Shown: positions 36,257 to 45,408, counted from the stretch's first letter. The stretch is DNA of 64,000 nucleotides from an uncultured Lachnospiraceae bacterium (GCA_947650005.1 CANSTU010000005.1:1-64000); one strand, 5' to 3'. Translations and numbers: made by a program. The notes: generated by a model not told the origin, from the letters alone.

Positions 36257-36283
36257 GCTGCCTGCGGCGGCAGAATGTGAGGA
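36257..36283 (+). promoter_or_regulatory. Hairpin-SD element (GCCGCC form) before the membrane GT gene
   Basis: GCTGCC-TGC-GGCGGC (36257-36271, one T-G pair), AGAATGTGAGGA with SD GAGGA (36279-36283), ATG 36287. The 3' part AGAATGTGAGGA is identical at 37908. Confidence 0.6.
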
Positions 36284-36286
36284 CGT

Positions 36287-37862
36287 ATGGAATTATTCAA
36301 ACGGAAATTCTATTGGATAATTGCCTTGGGGGGGGGTATTGGCTGCACTGACCGTTGTGATCTGCAAAGAAAATTATCATATGGATGAAATTTTCAGCTA
36401 TACCTTGTCAAATTATGACGGCGCCATTCTGATGGATTTTGAAGAAGGGATCACCTATCCCAGAGGCGGTTCGGCCTGGGAAATACAGATGACGGTAAAT
36501 AGGGATACCCGTTTTAATGTGGATCAGGTCTGGTTAAACCAGAAAGCGGATGTGCATCCGCCCATGTATTATTTGATTTTAAATCTGGTATGTTCCGCCT
36601 TCCCAGGAAAGTTTAGCAAATGGTTTGCAGGCAGTATCAATCTTTTTTTCTTTTTGGCATCCATGATCTATGTTTATAAATTGGCATGCTGCCTGAACCA
36701 AAGCCGTTTGACAGCGTCCTTGGTATTGGCGTATTTCGCTTTTTGTTATGGGATCATACATATGAACGGTTTTTTTCGTATGTATATCATGGCGCTATTC
36801 TGGATTATTCTGATAGTCTACCTGCAGGTTGGTTCCTTACGAAAAGAAAAATGGGACTTTAAATATTATTTATCTATGATGCTGACAGCCTGCTTTGGCG
36901 CCTTGACGCATTATTATGTCAGCATTTTTTTGGTATTGCAGAGCGCAGCATGGATCTTGGCGTTATTGCTTTTACATAAAAGAAAGGAATGTGCGATTTA
37001 TATTGGAGTAATGGCGTGTGCAGGATTGCATGCAGTTTTATTATTCCCGTATATGATTTATCACATCTTTACGGGAGGAATGAGAGGAAAACAGGCTTTT
37101 GAAAATTTCGGCGGGGCAGGCGGGGATAGATTGATCACCTTTTTCAAAATCATGAATACTCAGCTGTTTGGAAACTGTTTGATTTTTATTGCCCTGCTGT
37201 TTCTTGCAGTATGTTTTCTATCTCTTTGCAGGAAGAAGAAAAAAAAGACGAGAGTCTTTTGGAAAGATGATGCCAAAAAGAAGGAATTACTGATTTGGAG
37301 CGTTGTGATAATACCGTGCATCGGATATTTTTTCCTGGTTTCCAAAACGGCGGCATATCTTACAGACAGATATATGTACCCCATATATGGATTGCTCGTC
37401 GTGCTCGGAATAAGCGGGATATGCCAGGAGACACGGTTTTTGCTGCATAGCCCCTGGTATGGGGGAGCGGCGGCGATATGCCTTTTATTATTACTGCTGA
37501 GGGGATACCAATATGCTGATTGGCCCTATTTATATCGAAATGACGTTTCCAGAAGCGCATTGGAGAACGCGGACGAATACAAGGAGTGTTCCTGTATTTA
37601 TGTATTTGAGGAAAAATGGAAATGCACACAGTCTTTTCTGGAGATTGTAAAATATAAAGATTCCACTTTTGTCAAACCGGAACAATTGGAAAACTTTCGG
37701 AGTTTGGACAGCGCAGTTGTCGTCTATTTTCCTAGAAATGACAAGACAGAGATTTACCTTAGAAAGTGGATGGAATGCAATCCCCAATTTACTGTCCATA
37801 AAGTGATATCGGAATTTTCGTCGTATGAAGTGGGATACCTGTTCCGGGAGAATGACGGATAG
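36287..37862 (+). CDS. Membrane GT-C-like glycosyltransferase, frame broken at a G9 tract near its start
   Basis: From ATG 36287 (SD GAGGA) translation gives MELFKRKFYWIIALGG and then runs through nine G into a stop ~50 nt later. With eight G it continues 'VLAALTVVICKENYHMDEIFSYTLSN' and the ~525-residue membrane protein that follows to 37862 ('VWLNQKADVHPPMYYLILNLV', many hydrophobic helices). The H-M-D-E loop and D-x-H-P-P-x-Y motif are typical of family 39-like GT-C enzymes. As given the gene is OFF, apart from weak internal initiation at TTG 36321, which lacks an SD. Confidence 0.78.
36328..36336 (+). repeat. Poly-G tract (G9) near the start of the membrane GT gene
   Basis: Nine consecutive G about 14 codons after ATG 36287, inside the first membrane helix. 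G8 restores the ~525-residue frame; G9, as given, truncates it. Confidence 0.85.
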
Positions 37863-37877
37863 GCCGCAAAAACATTT

Positions 37878-37918
37878 GGCGGCTGTAAGGCCGCCCTGAA
37901 GACGGCAGAATGTGAGGA
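37878..37918 (+). promoter_or_regulatory. Hairpin-SD element with two competing stems
   Basis: GCCGCC (37890-37895) can pair with the upstream GGCGGC (37878-37883); its GCCG part (37890-37893) can alternatively pair with the downstream CGGC (37903-37906). AGAATGTGAGGA follows, then ATG 37922. The two pairings exclude each other. Confidence 0.5.
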
Positions 37919-37921
37919 AAG

Positions 37922-39439
37922 ATGGAGAACCTCAGAAGAAAGATCTGGAATATAACGAATCTAAAAGAGACCTTCTTCCCAACCTTGGCCGAAGACGGTT
38001 CTGTCATTTTGGACTATTATGTCCGTATTATGCTTTTTTTCTATCCACTGTTTCTGGTACAGGATCAGGTCCTGCACGTATTCACAGGCAAGTCCCTTCT
38101 ATATTATGCGATAACACTCCTGTCGGCTGTTTTGTATCTTTTCTTCCTGTCCCGGAAAATGGCGGCGTATGCATCCGGGCTATGCCGAACGGAATGCTTG
38201 TTTCTTCTGGCCGCGCTGCTTTTGATGAGTAAAGCTGTGGTCAGGATTTTCCAGGGGGACATGGGATATGAGAAGGAGATGTTCCTCTGGTGCGTGATCG
38301 GCACCTATTTTCTGCTGAAATCTTTTGGCAAGAGTCATCGCTATTATCTGGATTTGATCCTGTTTTCCGCTTTACTGCTGCAGGCAGGGGCCATAAAATT
38401 CTTTATTTGGGGAGGGGAAAGCATTCCGGGAGTGGACAGGCTGTGCACCTGGCCCGAGGCGGGGGCATCCTATTATCTCCTGGCGGCCTGCGCTGCCTCT
38501 GTCCGCTATTGCGGAGAGAAACGGAAGAATTGGGAGAAGTTCTATCTTCTCACGGCGGCATTCGGTTATCTCACCCTGTTTCTGCTGGGAGATATGGGAG
38601 CGATCTGCCTGGCCGTCCTGTTCCTTCTGGCAATACCGCTGGTCTATCCCGCAACTGTCTTCCTGGTAAAAAGAAATCTGACGCTCTGTTTTGGTTTCCT
38701 TTTGATCGGAAGTAATCTGCCGCTGCTTTCGTACGGAAAGAATAGCCTGCTTACAGGCCGATACGATCTCAAATTCAGTATTTCCATCGGTTTATTCCTC
38801 TGTGCCGCAGCATTTTTCATCAGTAAATATTGGGAAAAAATACCGAGGGATCGAAATCCGGATGCCGTTATCCTGAAGCGTTTTCGACGCTGGTATGGGC
38901 GGACGATGGCAGCGGTTATCCTGCTTATGGCGGTATGCCTTTTGGAAGGGAATGGGTTCGCCGGTCTGCCGGAGCGCCTGGGGGTGGAGGCATTAAAAGC
39001 ATTTGCAGCGGCCCTTGGGAAAGGGATATCCGGCGCTCAGGGCTTCCCGGCGGCTCTTTTGGAAGACTATGGGATGCTGGGATTCGGTTTGTGGATTAGC
39101 ATAGCCATTCTACTTCTGGAGATGGTGAAAAAAAGATGGCGGGAGGCGGATGAGACGGCCCAAAGTTATTTGATGCTGTCCGGATTGTTTCTGGCACAGA
39201 CATTTTTATACCGGATTCAGCCAATCAGCGGGCCGGCCTATGTAATTGTACTGACCTTGGCTTTGGGAAAAGGCAGGAAAACGGAGCGGCTGCAAACAAA
39301 ACGGCGGGATTTTCAGCAAACCGGAAAAATGCGTAGCGTGCATGCGCCGACGCCAGGAGAAGCAGAGAAAGGGCGCAGCAGGGGAGGTTTGGATGGAGGA
39401 TTATTTGAAAAGGATCGGAAAGAGGATCCGGGAATATAG
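37922..39439 (+). CDS. Polytopic membrane protein, candidate polymerase/O-antigen ligase-like
   Basis: A 505-residue protein with about 11 hydrophobic helices over residues 30-455 and a charged, basic C-terminal tail. The layout, with a larger extracytoplasmic loop before the last helices (~residues 320-370), resembles Wzy/O-antigen-ligase proteins that polymerise or attach lipid-linked glycan outside the membrane. No diagnostic motif was found, so this is inference from topology and locus. Its 3' end overlaps the next gene by 47 nt. Confidence 0.55.
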   Translation: MENLRRKIWNITNLKETFFPTLAEDGSVILDYYVRIMLFFYPLFLVQDQVLHVFTGKSLLYYAITLLSAVLYLFFLSRKMAAYASGLCRTECLFLLAALLLMSKAVVRIFQGDMGYEKEMFLWCVIGTYFLLKSFGKSHRYYLDLILFSALLLQAGAIKFFIWGGESIPGVDRLCTWPEAGASYYLLAACAASVRYCGEKRKNWEKFYLLTAAFGYLTLFLLGDMGAICLAVLFLLAIPLVYPATVFLVKRNLTLCFGFLLIGSNLPLLSYGKNSLLTGRYDLKFSISIGLFLCAAAFFISKYWEKIPRDRNPDAVILKRFRRWYGRTMAAVILLMAVCLLEGNGFAGLPERLGVEALKAFAAALGKGISGAQGFPAALLEDYGMLGFGLWISIAILLLEMVKKRWREADETAQSYLMLSGLFLAQTFLYRIQPISGPAYVIVLTLALGKGRKTERLQTKRRDFQQTGKMRSVHAPTPGEAEKGRSRGGLDGGLFEKDRKEDPGI

Positions 39440-39752
39440 AAAAACGCAGCATATGAACCAGGAAGCGCTGGGAGAAAAGGCAGGGCTCCACCATACTTAT
39501 ATAGGACAGGTGGAACGCGGAGAGAAGAATCTGACGGTGGGCAGCCTGGTGCGGATTTCTGAGGCGCTGGGCGTTGCTCCGGAACAGCTTCTGTCCGAAC
39601 AGGCGCAGGGGGAGCCTGCCTTCCAAAAGGCAGAAAAAGGTGCTGCGGCCGATATGCCGAAGCCGGAAAAGATAACCGGGATGGAAGAACAGGCTGCAAA
39701 AATCATTGCACAGATTATCCGGTTCTATGCAAATGAGGTCAAGGATGAATGA
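39393..39752 (+). CDS. XRE-family HTH regulator
   Basis: A 119-residue protein. Residues ~5-65 form an XRE helix-turn-helix (IGKRIREYRKTQHMNQEALGEKAGLHHTYIGQVERGEKNLTVGSLVRI), followed by a charged linker and a helical tail. ATG 39393 follows GGGGAGG (39381-39387) by 5 nt; it starts inside the preceding membrane-protein gene, indicating coupling. It might regulate the polysaccharide locus it ends. The frame upstream to 39342 lacks an SD. Confidence 0.82.
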   Translation: MEDYLKRIGKRIREYRKTQHMNQEALGEKAGLHHTYIGQVERGEKNLTVGSLVRISEALGVAPEQLLSEQAQGEPAFQKAEKGAAADMPKPEKITGMEEQAAKIIAQIIRFYANEVKDE

Positions 39753-39943
39753 AGGGAAGACAGGTAGGTTCGTATGTGTCGGCACGATACCCCTGTGGGC
39801 GGATAGGAATGGCAAAATCGGTACTTAACGGAAAAGAGCGCACAGAATGCGCTGGATGCGCATTCCGGCGGTCGAAATATCGTCTGCGCGTCGAGGAGGA
39901 AGGCAGAAGACATGGGAAGAGATCAGAATAAACTTTTGGGATT

Positions 39944-40527
39944 CTATTTATCCCGTATCTGCCGTCCTTCCGTGTTCATATGGTATCCGTCCCGATAGAT
40001 GAGCTCGGAAACGGGTACGATCTCATATCCTTGGCTTTTCAGATTGGTGATCAGGGCGTCCAGGGCGTCCGCGGTATATTTTGCCCCGTTATGGCAGAGG
40101 ATGATGGAGCCGTTGCCGAGATGCTTGTGGCTGCATACCGTGCTGATGATGGAATCTGTACCGTAATCCTTCCAATCGAGAGAATCCACATCCCATTGAA
40201 TGGAATAGTATCCGCACTGGGTAGCCGTGCGGATCACGTCGTTATCGTAGTCTCCGTAGGGGGGACGAAACAAGAACATATCATATCCGGTGAGCTGCTT
40301 TACCTTCTCATGGACCTTCATCAGTTCCTGTTCTTTGGCCTCATTGGACAGTTGGCTCATATTTTTATGATTTTCGCTGTGATTACCCAGGTCGTGGCCT
40401 GCGGCCAGGATGGATTTCACATCTTGCGGATAGCTTTCCACCCATCCGCCCGTCATAAAAAAAGTAACATGGACATTGTGCTTGGCCAGAATATCCAGGA
40501 TGCGCTGGGTATCTTCATTCCCCCAGG
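39944..40527 (-). pseudogene. Polysaccharide deacetylase, C-terminal part separated by an inserted element
   Basis: Starting at the W-G-N codons of the junction (40515-40527), the sequence 'EDTQRILDILAKHNVHVTFFMTGGWV...GHDLGNHSENHK...LFRPPYGDYDNDV...WDVDSLDWKD...SIILCHNG' is the catalytic NodB domain of a polysaccharide deacetylase: metal-binding H-S-x-x-H as HSENH and motif RPPYG. The catalytic Asp (FDAAWGN) is not here but in the fragment at 46270-46535. The open frame continues upstream into the element (to 40597) but that part is not deacetylase. It is the 3' half of one gene split by a 5.75-kb insertion. Confidence 0.88.
40515..40527. repeat. Attachment-site core, left end of the inserted element
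   Basis: TCATTCCCCCAGG, identical to 46270-46282. On the minus strand it reads CCTGGGGGAATGA, encoding W-G-N-D/E of the deacetylase. Inside the element it continues GGAATGGGCGGCCGATGG, one half of the inferred palindromic attP. Confidence 0.8.
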
Positions 40528-40627
40528 GGAATGGGCGGCCGATGGAAATAAGGCAATATGACAGCGTTCTTATATCCCGTACAAGCGGCATATACATAAT
40601 AAAAAGATTTGCTTAGGAGCAGTCTTC

Positions 40628-40804
40628 ATGGGAAAGACAGACCGCGGGCACCGTGTGATCAGGGATTACAAAGGCCTCTATGATACCGACGAACTGATCC
40701 GGCGTATCGTCCGTCGCCATCTTGAGGGAAACTGGGGGGAAAACAAAACGACGGCCGCTCCTGCCCTGAGGGTGGACGGCCATGCCGCAGAATACAAGGA
40801 ATAA
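40628..40804 (+). CDS. Small ORF upstream of the serine recombinase
   Basis: A 58-residue protein (MGKTDRGHRVIRDYKGLYDT, then DELIRRIVRRHLEGNWGENK, ending HAAEYKE) with SD TAGGAG (40614-40619) 8 nt before ATG. It overlaps the recombinase start by 23 nt, so the two are coupled. It is basic and helical; short proteins in this position accompany TnpX-like recombinases in Clostridia and may be accessory factors such as excision directionality proteins. The family is not identified. Confidence 0.55.
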   Translation: MGKTDRGHRVIRDYKGLYDTDELIRRIVRRHLEGNWGENKTTAAPALRVDGHAAEYKE

Positions 40805-42377
40805 AGCGTTGAAAGAGGGTGGAAAGGCCGGATACAATACGGCGCTCTATATCAGGCTGTCCAGGGAGGACGGGGACAGGGCGGAAAGCTTGAGCGTTGC
40901 AAATCAACGCCTGTTATTGGCCGAATTCCTGGGGCGGCAGAATGATCTGTACCTGTATGATACCTATATCGATGACGGTTATACAGGAACTGATTTCACC
41001 CGGCCCGGCTTTCAAAGGATGCTCAGGGACATAGAGGCGCGCAGGATTCAGTGTATCGTCGTCAAGGATTTATCCAGGCTCGGAAGAAATATGCCGAAGG
41101 TTTCCTGGTATGTAAACGAATATTTTCCCCAGAAAAGAGTGCGCTTTATTGCAGTCGATGATTCGGTGGATAAACATTACGACGACATCGATATCGGTAA
41201 CGATATGATGGTCGATGTCAGGAATATGTTTAACGGGTTCTATCCGAAGGATATCTCCAAGAAGGTTCGTTCCACACTCCGTTCCAAGCAGGAGGGCGGA
41301 CAGTTCATCGGCGCCTTTGCCTGCTTTGGCTACAGGAAATCGGAAGGCGATCATAACAGGCTGGCGGTGGACGAATATGCTGCCGGTATCGTTAGGCGCA
41401 TTTTTGAACTGTATTTGAGCGGGGTTGGGCAGAATACCATTGCTAAAATACTGAACGAAGAGGAGATTCCCTGCCCTTCCGAGTATAAGAAAAAATGCGG
41501 CCTGAATTACCATAATGGGAACCGGCTTGCTTCCACGGCATACTGGACGTATTCCACGGTACGCAGAATCCTGCAAAACGAAATCTATGTGGGAAATATG
41601 GTTCAGAATAGGAGCTTTCGACAAATATGCGGGAAGAATGCCGTGAGCCTTCCCAGAGAGAAATGGATCGTGGTGGAAAATACCCATGAACCCATCGTCA
41701 ACAGAGAAGACTGGGATAGGGTACAGAGCCTGCTGGGGAGCAATGCGAGACAGACCGGCCTTTCCAATCATATGCATGCATTCGCAGGATTACTCAGATG
41801 TGCAGACTGCGGGCGCGCCATGGTGAAGATCCGACGAAAGGGTTCTACGGTTTTTAACTGTGGAAGCTATAACCGTTATGGCAGGAGATTTTGCAGTATC
41901 CACAGCGTGACGGAACGGGAGTTGGAATGTATTGTTGTAGACGACCTGAATCGGCTCCTCCAATCGGCAGGGAATCTCGGACGGATCATAGAGGAGGAAA
42001 GGATAAAACAGGAAAGGAAAGGCGCCGTATTGAGGGAAGATGCCTCCCGATACCGGGCAGAGATCGACCGGCTGATTAGAAAGAAGGAACAGGCTTACGA
42101 GGATTATTCGGATCAGACTCTTACAAAGGAAGAGTATATAAAATATAGAGAGCGATATGAAAACAGGATCTGCGAACTTCATTCCAAAATCGAGATGGCT
42201 GGGCAGGCTTCAAAGAAAGGGGACACGCAGAAAAATCCGTGGATCGATAGAATACTGCGTCAGGAACGCCTGGAACATCTGGACAGGGAAACAGCGGTAG
42301 AAATGCTCTCCATGATTTATATCCATGAGGATGGGACGATAAAAATCGTCTACAACTTTTCCGCGCCAGACGCATGA
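40782..42377 (+). CDS. Large serine recombinase (TnpX-like)
   Basis: A 531-residue recombinase. The N-terminal resolvase domain has catalytic Ser in 'ALYIRLSREDG' (~residue 27) and the following 'IDDGYTGTDFTRPGFQRML...CIVVKDLSRLGRN'. A recombinase domain follows (~170-300: 'GGQFIGAFACFGYRKS', 'STVRRILQNEIYVGNMVQNR'), then a zinc ribbon (C-A-D-C-G ... C-G-S-Y...R-F-C) and a coiled coil (~400-475). It cuts and rejoins attB and attP with a 2-bp overlap and needs a partner for excision. It lies 255 nt from the left end of its element, the usual place. ATG 40782 follows GAGGGTGG. Confidence 0.93.
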   Translation: MPQNTRNKALKEGGKAGYNTALYIRLSREDGDRAESLSVANQRLLLAEFLGRQNDLYLYDTYIDDGYTGTDFTRPGFQRMLRDIEARRIQCIVVKDLSRLGRNMPKVSWYVNEYFPQKRVRFIAVDDSVDKHYDDIDIGNDMMVDVRNMFNGFYPKDISKKVRSTLRSKQEGGQFIGAFACFGYRKSEGDHNRLAVDEYAAGIVRRIFELYLSGVGQNTIAKILNEEEIPCPSEYKKKCGLNYHNGNRLASTAYWTYSTVRRILQNEIYVGNMVQNRSFRQICGKNAVSLPREKWIVVENTHEPIVNREDWDRVQSLLGSNARQTGLSNHMHAFAGLLRCADCGRAMVKIRRKGSTVFNCGSYNRYGRRFCSIHSVTERELECIVVDDLNRLLQSAGNLGRIIEEERIKQERKGAVLREDASRYRAEIDRLIRKKEQAYEDYSDQTLTKEEYIKYRERYENRICELHSKIEMAGQASKKGDTQKNPWIDRILRQERLEHLDRETAVEMLSMIYIHEDGTIKIVYNFSAPDA

Positions 42378-42400
42378 TCGGCGTATTCATGCGTCTGGCG
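42364..42400 (+). terminator. Strong hairpin overlapping the recombinase stop codon
   Basis: CGCCAGACGCATGA (42364-42377) pairs perfectly over 14 bp with 42387-42400; the stop TGA is part of the stem. A T-run is weak (TGACGCTTTG). It can end recombinase transcription before the converging MATE genes, and could act from either strand. Confidence 0.55.
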
Positions 42401-42557
42401 TGACGCTTTGTCGATCGGATCCATATGTTGTTAAGAGGCATCCAAGAGGGAGACACATCAAACGATCCAGGAGGTGAGAAGAGCGCGCTACGGCCGGCCG
42501 AAGAAGGGCAGATGCACGGCGGGGCCGAAAATTAGAAAAGGAATTTTCAAATCCAAA

Positions 42558-43892
42558 TCAGGCTAGCTCCGCTAGTTCTTTCCATTTGCCACCCCTATAT
42601 CTGATAAGGAAACAGACGGTTCGACAGATCCAGTCCAGAACCATGGCGATCCACACGCCGATGGCTCCGTATCCCAGGGTTACGCCGATGAGATAACTGA
42701 ACCCGATCCGGAAGAGGAACATGGAGGCAATGGACACCACCATGGTGTAACGTACGTCATTGCAGGCCCGGAGCATGTTGGGGAAAGTAAAGGAGAGAGG
42801 CCACAGAAAGCAGGCGCATCCGTTGTGAATACAGACCAACGTCCGCGCCAGCTGCGTCGTCTCCGGGCTCAGTCCGTACAGGCTCAGGATCCAATCCAGA
42901 CTGAAAAAGAGGATTATGTTGAAAAGGATCGTGGGAATGTACGTGGCGAGCAGGAGCTTTTTGGTATAAATGCGAATCTGTTTCTCATCCCTGGCGCCCA
43001 CGCATTGCCCGATCACGGTGATCATGGCCAGGTTAATGGCGCTTCCAATGAGGACGCCCACGCTGTCCAGATTGTTGGCCACGCCGTTGGCCGCGATCTG
43101 TACCGTCCCAAAACCGGAAATGATGCTGACCACCAGGACGCGTCCCAGCTGGAAAATGCCGTTTTCCACGCCGCTCGGAATGCCGATAGAGAGAATTCGC
43201 CGGATGATCACGAAGTCAAGACGGAAGGGCTCCTTGAGAAAACAGAGTTCCAGCGAGGGATTGCGCAGGAGAAAATAAAGAAGGATACTGCCAACTGCCC
43301 TGGAAATCAGGGAAGGGATCGCCACCCCGGCGGCTCCCATATGGAGGCCGAAGATACAGATGGCATTGCCCGCCACATTGATCAGATTGATGAGAATGGA
43401 AACTTTGAGTGTAATCTGCGAATTTCCCATGGAGCGGAAAAGCGCCGCACAGGCATTATATACGGCCAAAAAGGGAAAGGAGAGGGCGGAAATGGTCAGA
43501 TAGATCAGCGCGTTTTCCATTACATCCGCTTCAATGCCTCCGAAAAAAAGACGCAGCAGAGGTTTTCTGGCCAATATCACGATAGCTCCGATGGCCACGC
43601 CGGAAAAGATTACGGTATATAGAAGCTGTTTAGCCGATCTCCTCGCGTCTTCTTTTCTCTTTGCGCCCAGGAATTGGGAAGTCACCACAGCGCCTCCCGT
43701 GGCGAGAGCGGCCATGATGTTGAACATTAATATATTGATCATATCCACCAAAGACACGCCGGATACGGCGGCTTCCCCCACAGAAGAGATCATCATGGTA
43801 TCGGCCATGCCCACTGTAATGGCCAGCGCCTGTTCAAAGATGAGTGGAATAATCAGCTTGCGCAGATCCTTTCCTGAAAATAAGGGCTCCAT
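42558..43892 (-). CDS. MATE-family efflux transporter
   Basis: A 444-residue membrane protein with 12 helices and the MATE N-terminus 'LRKLIIPLIFEQALAITVGMADTMMISSVGEAAVSGVSLVDMIN', 'GGAVVTSQFLGAKR' and the second repeat 'IPSGVENGIFQLGRVLVVSII'. It exports cationic drugs or metabolites using a sodium or proton gradient. ATG 43892 is chosen because GAGG and a hairpin-SD element lie directly upstream; the longer frame to 43955 has none. It is downstream of another MATE gene, probably in one unit, as cargo of the integrated element. Confidence 0.92.
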   Translation of the reverse strand: MEPLFSGKDLRKLIIPLIFEQALAITVGMADTMMISSVGEAAVSGVSLVDMINILMFNIMAALATGGAVVTSQFLGAKRKEDARRSAKQLLYTVIFSGVAIGAIVILARKPLLRLFFGGIEADVMENALIYLTISALSFPFLAVYNACAALFRSMGNSQITLKVSILINLINVAGNAICIFGLHMGAAGVAIPSLISRAVGSILLYFLLRNPSLELCFLKEPFRLDFVIIRRILSIGIPSGVENGIFQLGRVLVVSIISGFGTVQIAANGVANNLDSVGVLIGSAINLAMITVIGQCVGARDEKQIRIYTKKLLLATYIPTILFNIILFFSLDWILSLYGLSPETTQLARTLVCIHNGCACFLWPLSFTFPNMLRACNDVRYTMVVSIASMFLFRIGFSYLIGVTLGYGAIGVWIAMVLDWICRTVCFLIRYRGGKWKELAELA

Positions 43893-43896
43893 TTTT

Positions 43897-43922
43897 CCTC
43901 TTTTCTGCCGCTTCAGGGCGGC
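43897..43922 (-). promoter_or_regulatory. Hairpin-SD element (GCCGC form, minus strand) between the MATE genes
   Basis: On the minus strand: GCCGC-CCTGAA-GCGGC (43922 to 43907), AGAAAAGAGG, then AAAAATG at 43892. It has the same layout as the copies at 36257, 37890 and 53079. Confidence 0.6.
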
Positions 43923-44016
43923 TGTGGGATAGCAGATGCATAATCGTCTGCGCAACTTTCTCCGAAGGACTCGCTGATTCCTGTTACGCCGCCGCGAAGG
44001 GCAAGCAATAGGAAAG

Positions 44017-45408
44017 TTAGATTGAAACGGATTCCGCGGCCTTTTGTTCTGCCTCCGACATGCCCCGCAGCTCCTTCACTACCATGATGACAATGGCCTG
44101 TGTGAGCACAAAGGTGAGGGCGTCTGCAACCGGCTGGGCCAGCTGAAGCCCCAATATGCCCAGTGCCTTTGGAAGAATCAGGATCGCAGGAATAAAGAAC
44201 AGCCCCTGTTTGCTGACGGCGGTGAGGGTGGCTCGAAAACTGTAGCCGATGGACTGGGTGAGCATATTTCCGATGATGGAATAGGCCTGAAAGGGAAGAA
44301 GGCAGCATTGCATTTTCAGTGCCAGCGCGCCGATACGGATGACCTGAGCGTCTTCCTTTCGGAAGATGCCCATGATCGGTGTGGCAATGGCGAACATGAC
44401 TACGCCCATGATGAGCAGAAAGACCAGAGCCACCCGGCGGCAGAAGAAATATGCCTCCAGCACCCGATCATATCGCTTTGCCCCGAAGTTAAATCCGCAC
44501 ACGGGCTGGAAACCCTGGCCAAAGCCGATCAGCGCCGATTGGATAAACATCATGATTCTGGTCACGATGGACATGGCAGCGACGGCCGCATCCCCAAAAC
44601 CGGACGAAGCCACATTGAGGAGGACGGAAGCCGCGCTGGCCAGTCCCTGACGCCCCAGGGTAGGCATACCGGCGGAGAGAATTTCCTTATAGACCCAGCC
44701 TTGAAAAGTGAAATGACGAGGAGTGGGCTTTAATACGTTTCCTGAACGGAGCACCAGTACCAATAAAATGACAAAACTCACGAACTGACTGAAAATCGTG
44801 GCGATCGCTGCGCCTGAAATTCCCATCTGGAAACCGAAAATCAGGATAGGATCCAAAATGACATTCAGAACGCCTCCGGCGGTAATGCCGATCATGGAAA
44901 GCGCGGCATTACCCTGGGAACGCAGATGGTTGTTGAACACAAAGGAAACCGTCATGTAGGGAGCTGCAATCAAAATATATTGTCCATAATCCTTCGCATA
45001 AGGGGCGATGGTATCTGTGGCGCCGAGCGCCCGCACCAGGGATTCGATATTGGTAATGCCCAGTACCGCCAGTAGAAGACCGCAGGCAAAAGCGGTATAG
45101 ACCGATGTGGAACAGGCTCTCTGCGCCCGATCCTGCTGTCTGGCTCCCAGCATCCGGGACATATAATTGCCGCTTCCCATACCCAGGGTAAAACCGATGG
45201 CCTGGATCATGGCCATCAGGGAAAAGTTCACGCCTACCGCCCCGGAAGCGCTGGTGCTCAGTTGGCTGACAAAGAAAGTATCGGCCATATTATAAATTGA
45301 GGTGATCAACATACTGATGATGGTAGGTATGGCCAGCCTGGGAATCAGCCGGTTGATGGCCGTTTCTGTCATCACTTTGTATTTCTCTTCGTAACTCATT
45401 GCTTTCAT
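44017..45408 (-). CDS. MATE-family efflux transporter
   Basis: A 463-residue membrane protein: 'LIPRLAIPTIISMLITSIYNMADTFFVSQLSTSASGAVGVNFSLMAMIQAIGFTLGMGSGNYMSRMLGARQ' and 'SAGMPTLGRQGLASAASVLLNV' are standard MATE repeats of the NorM/DinF-like branch. It is only distantly similar to the adjacent MATE protein, so this is not a recent duplication. ATG 45408 (MKAMSYEEK) has a distant GGAG; the frame to 45477 has no SD. It is the first gene of a two-pump unit. Confidence 0.92.
   Translation of the reverse strand: MKAMSYEEKYKVMTETAINRLIPRLAIPTIISMLITSIYNMADTFFVSQLSTSASGAVGVNFSLMAMIQAIGFTLGMGSGNYMSRMLGARQQDRAQRACSTSVYTAFACGLLLAVLGITNIESLVRALGATDTIAPYAKDYGQYILIAAPYMTVSFVFNNHLRSQGNAALSMIGITAGGVLNVILDPILIFGFQMGISGAAIATIFSQFVSFVILLVLVLRSGNVLKPTPRHFTFQGWVYKEILSAGMPTLGRQGLASAASVLLNVASSGFGDAAVAAMSIVTRIMMFIQSALIGFGQGFQPVCGFNFGAKRYDRVLEAYFFCRRVALVFLLIMGVVMFAIATPIMGIFRKEDAQVIRIGALALKMQCCLLPFQAYSIIGNMLTQSIGYSFRATLTAVSKQGLFFIPAILILPKALGILGLQLAQPVADALTFVLTQAIVIMVVKELRGMSEAEQKAAESVSI

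Noticed and set aside
42825..43622. 265-residue plus-strand frame opposite the MATE gene
   Set aside because: Composition follows the complement of a membrane protein; no SD or domain.
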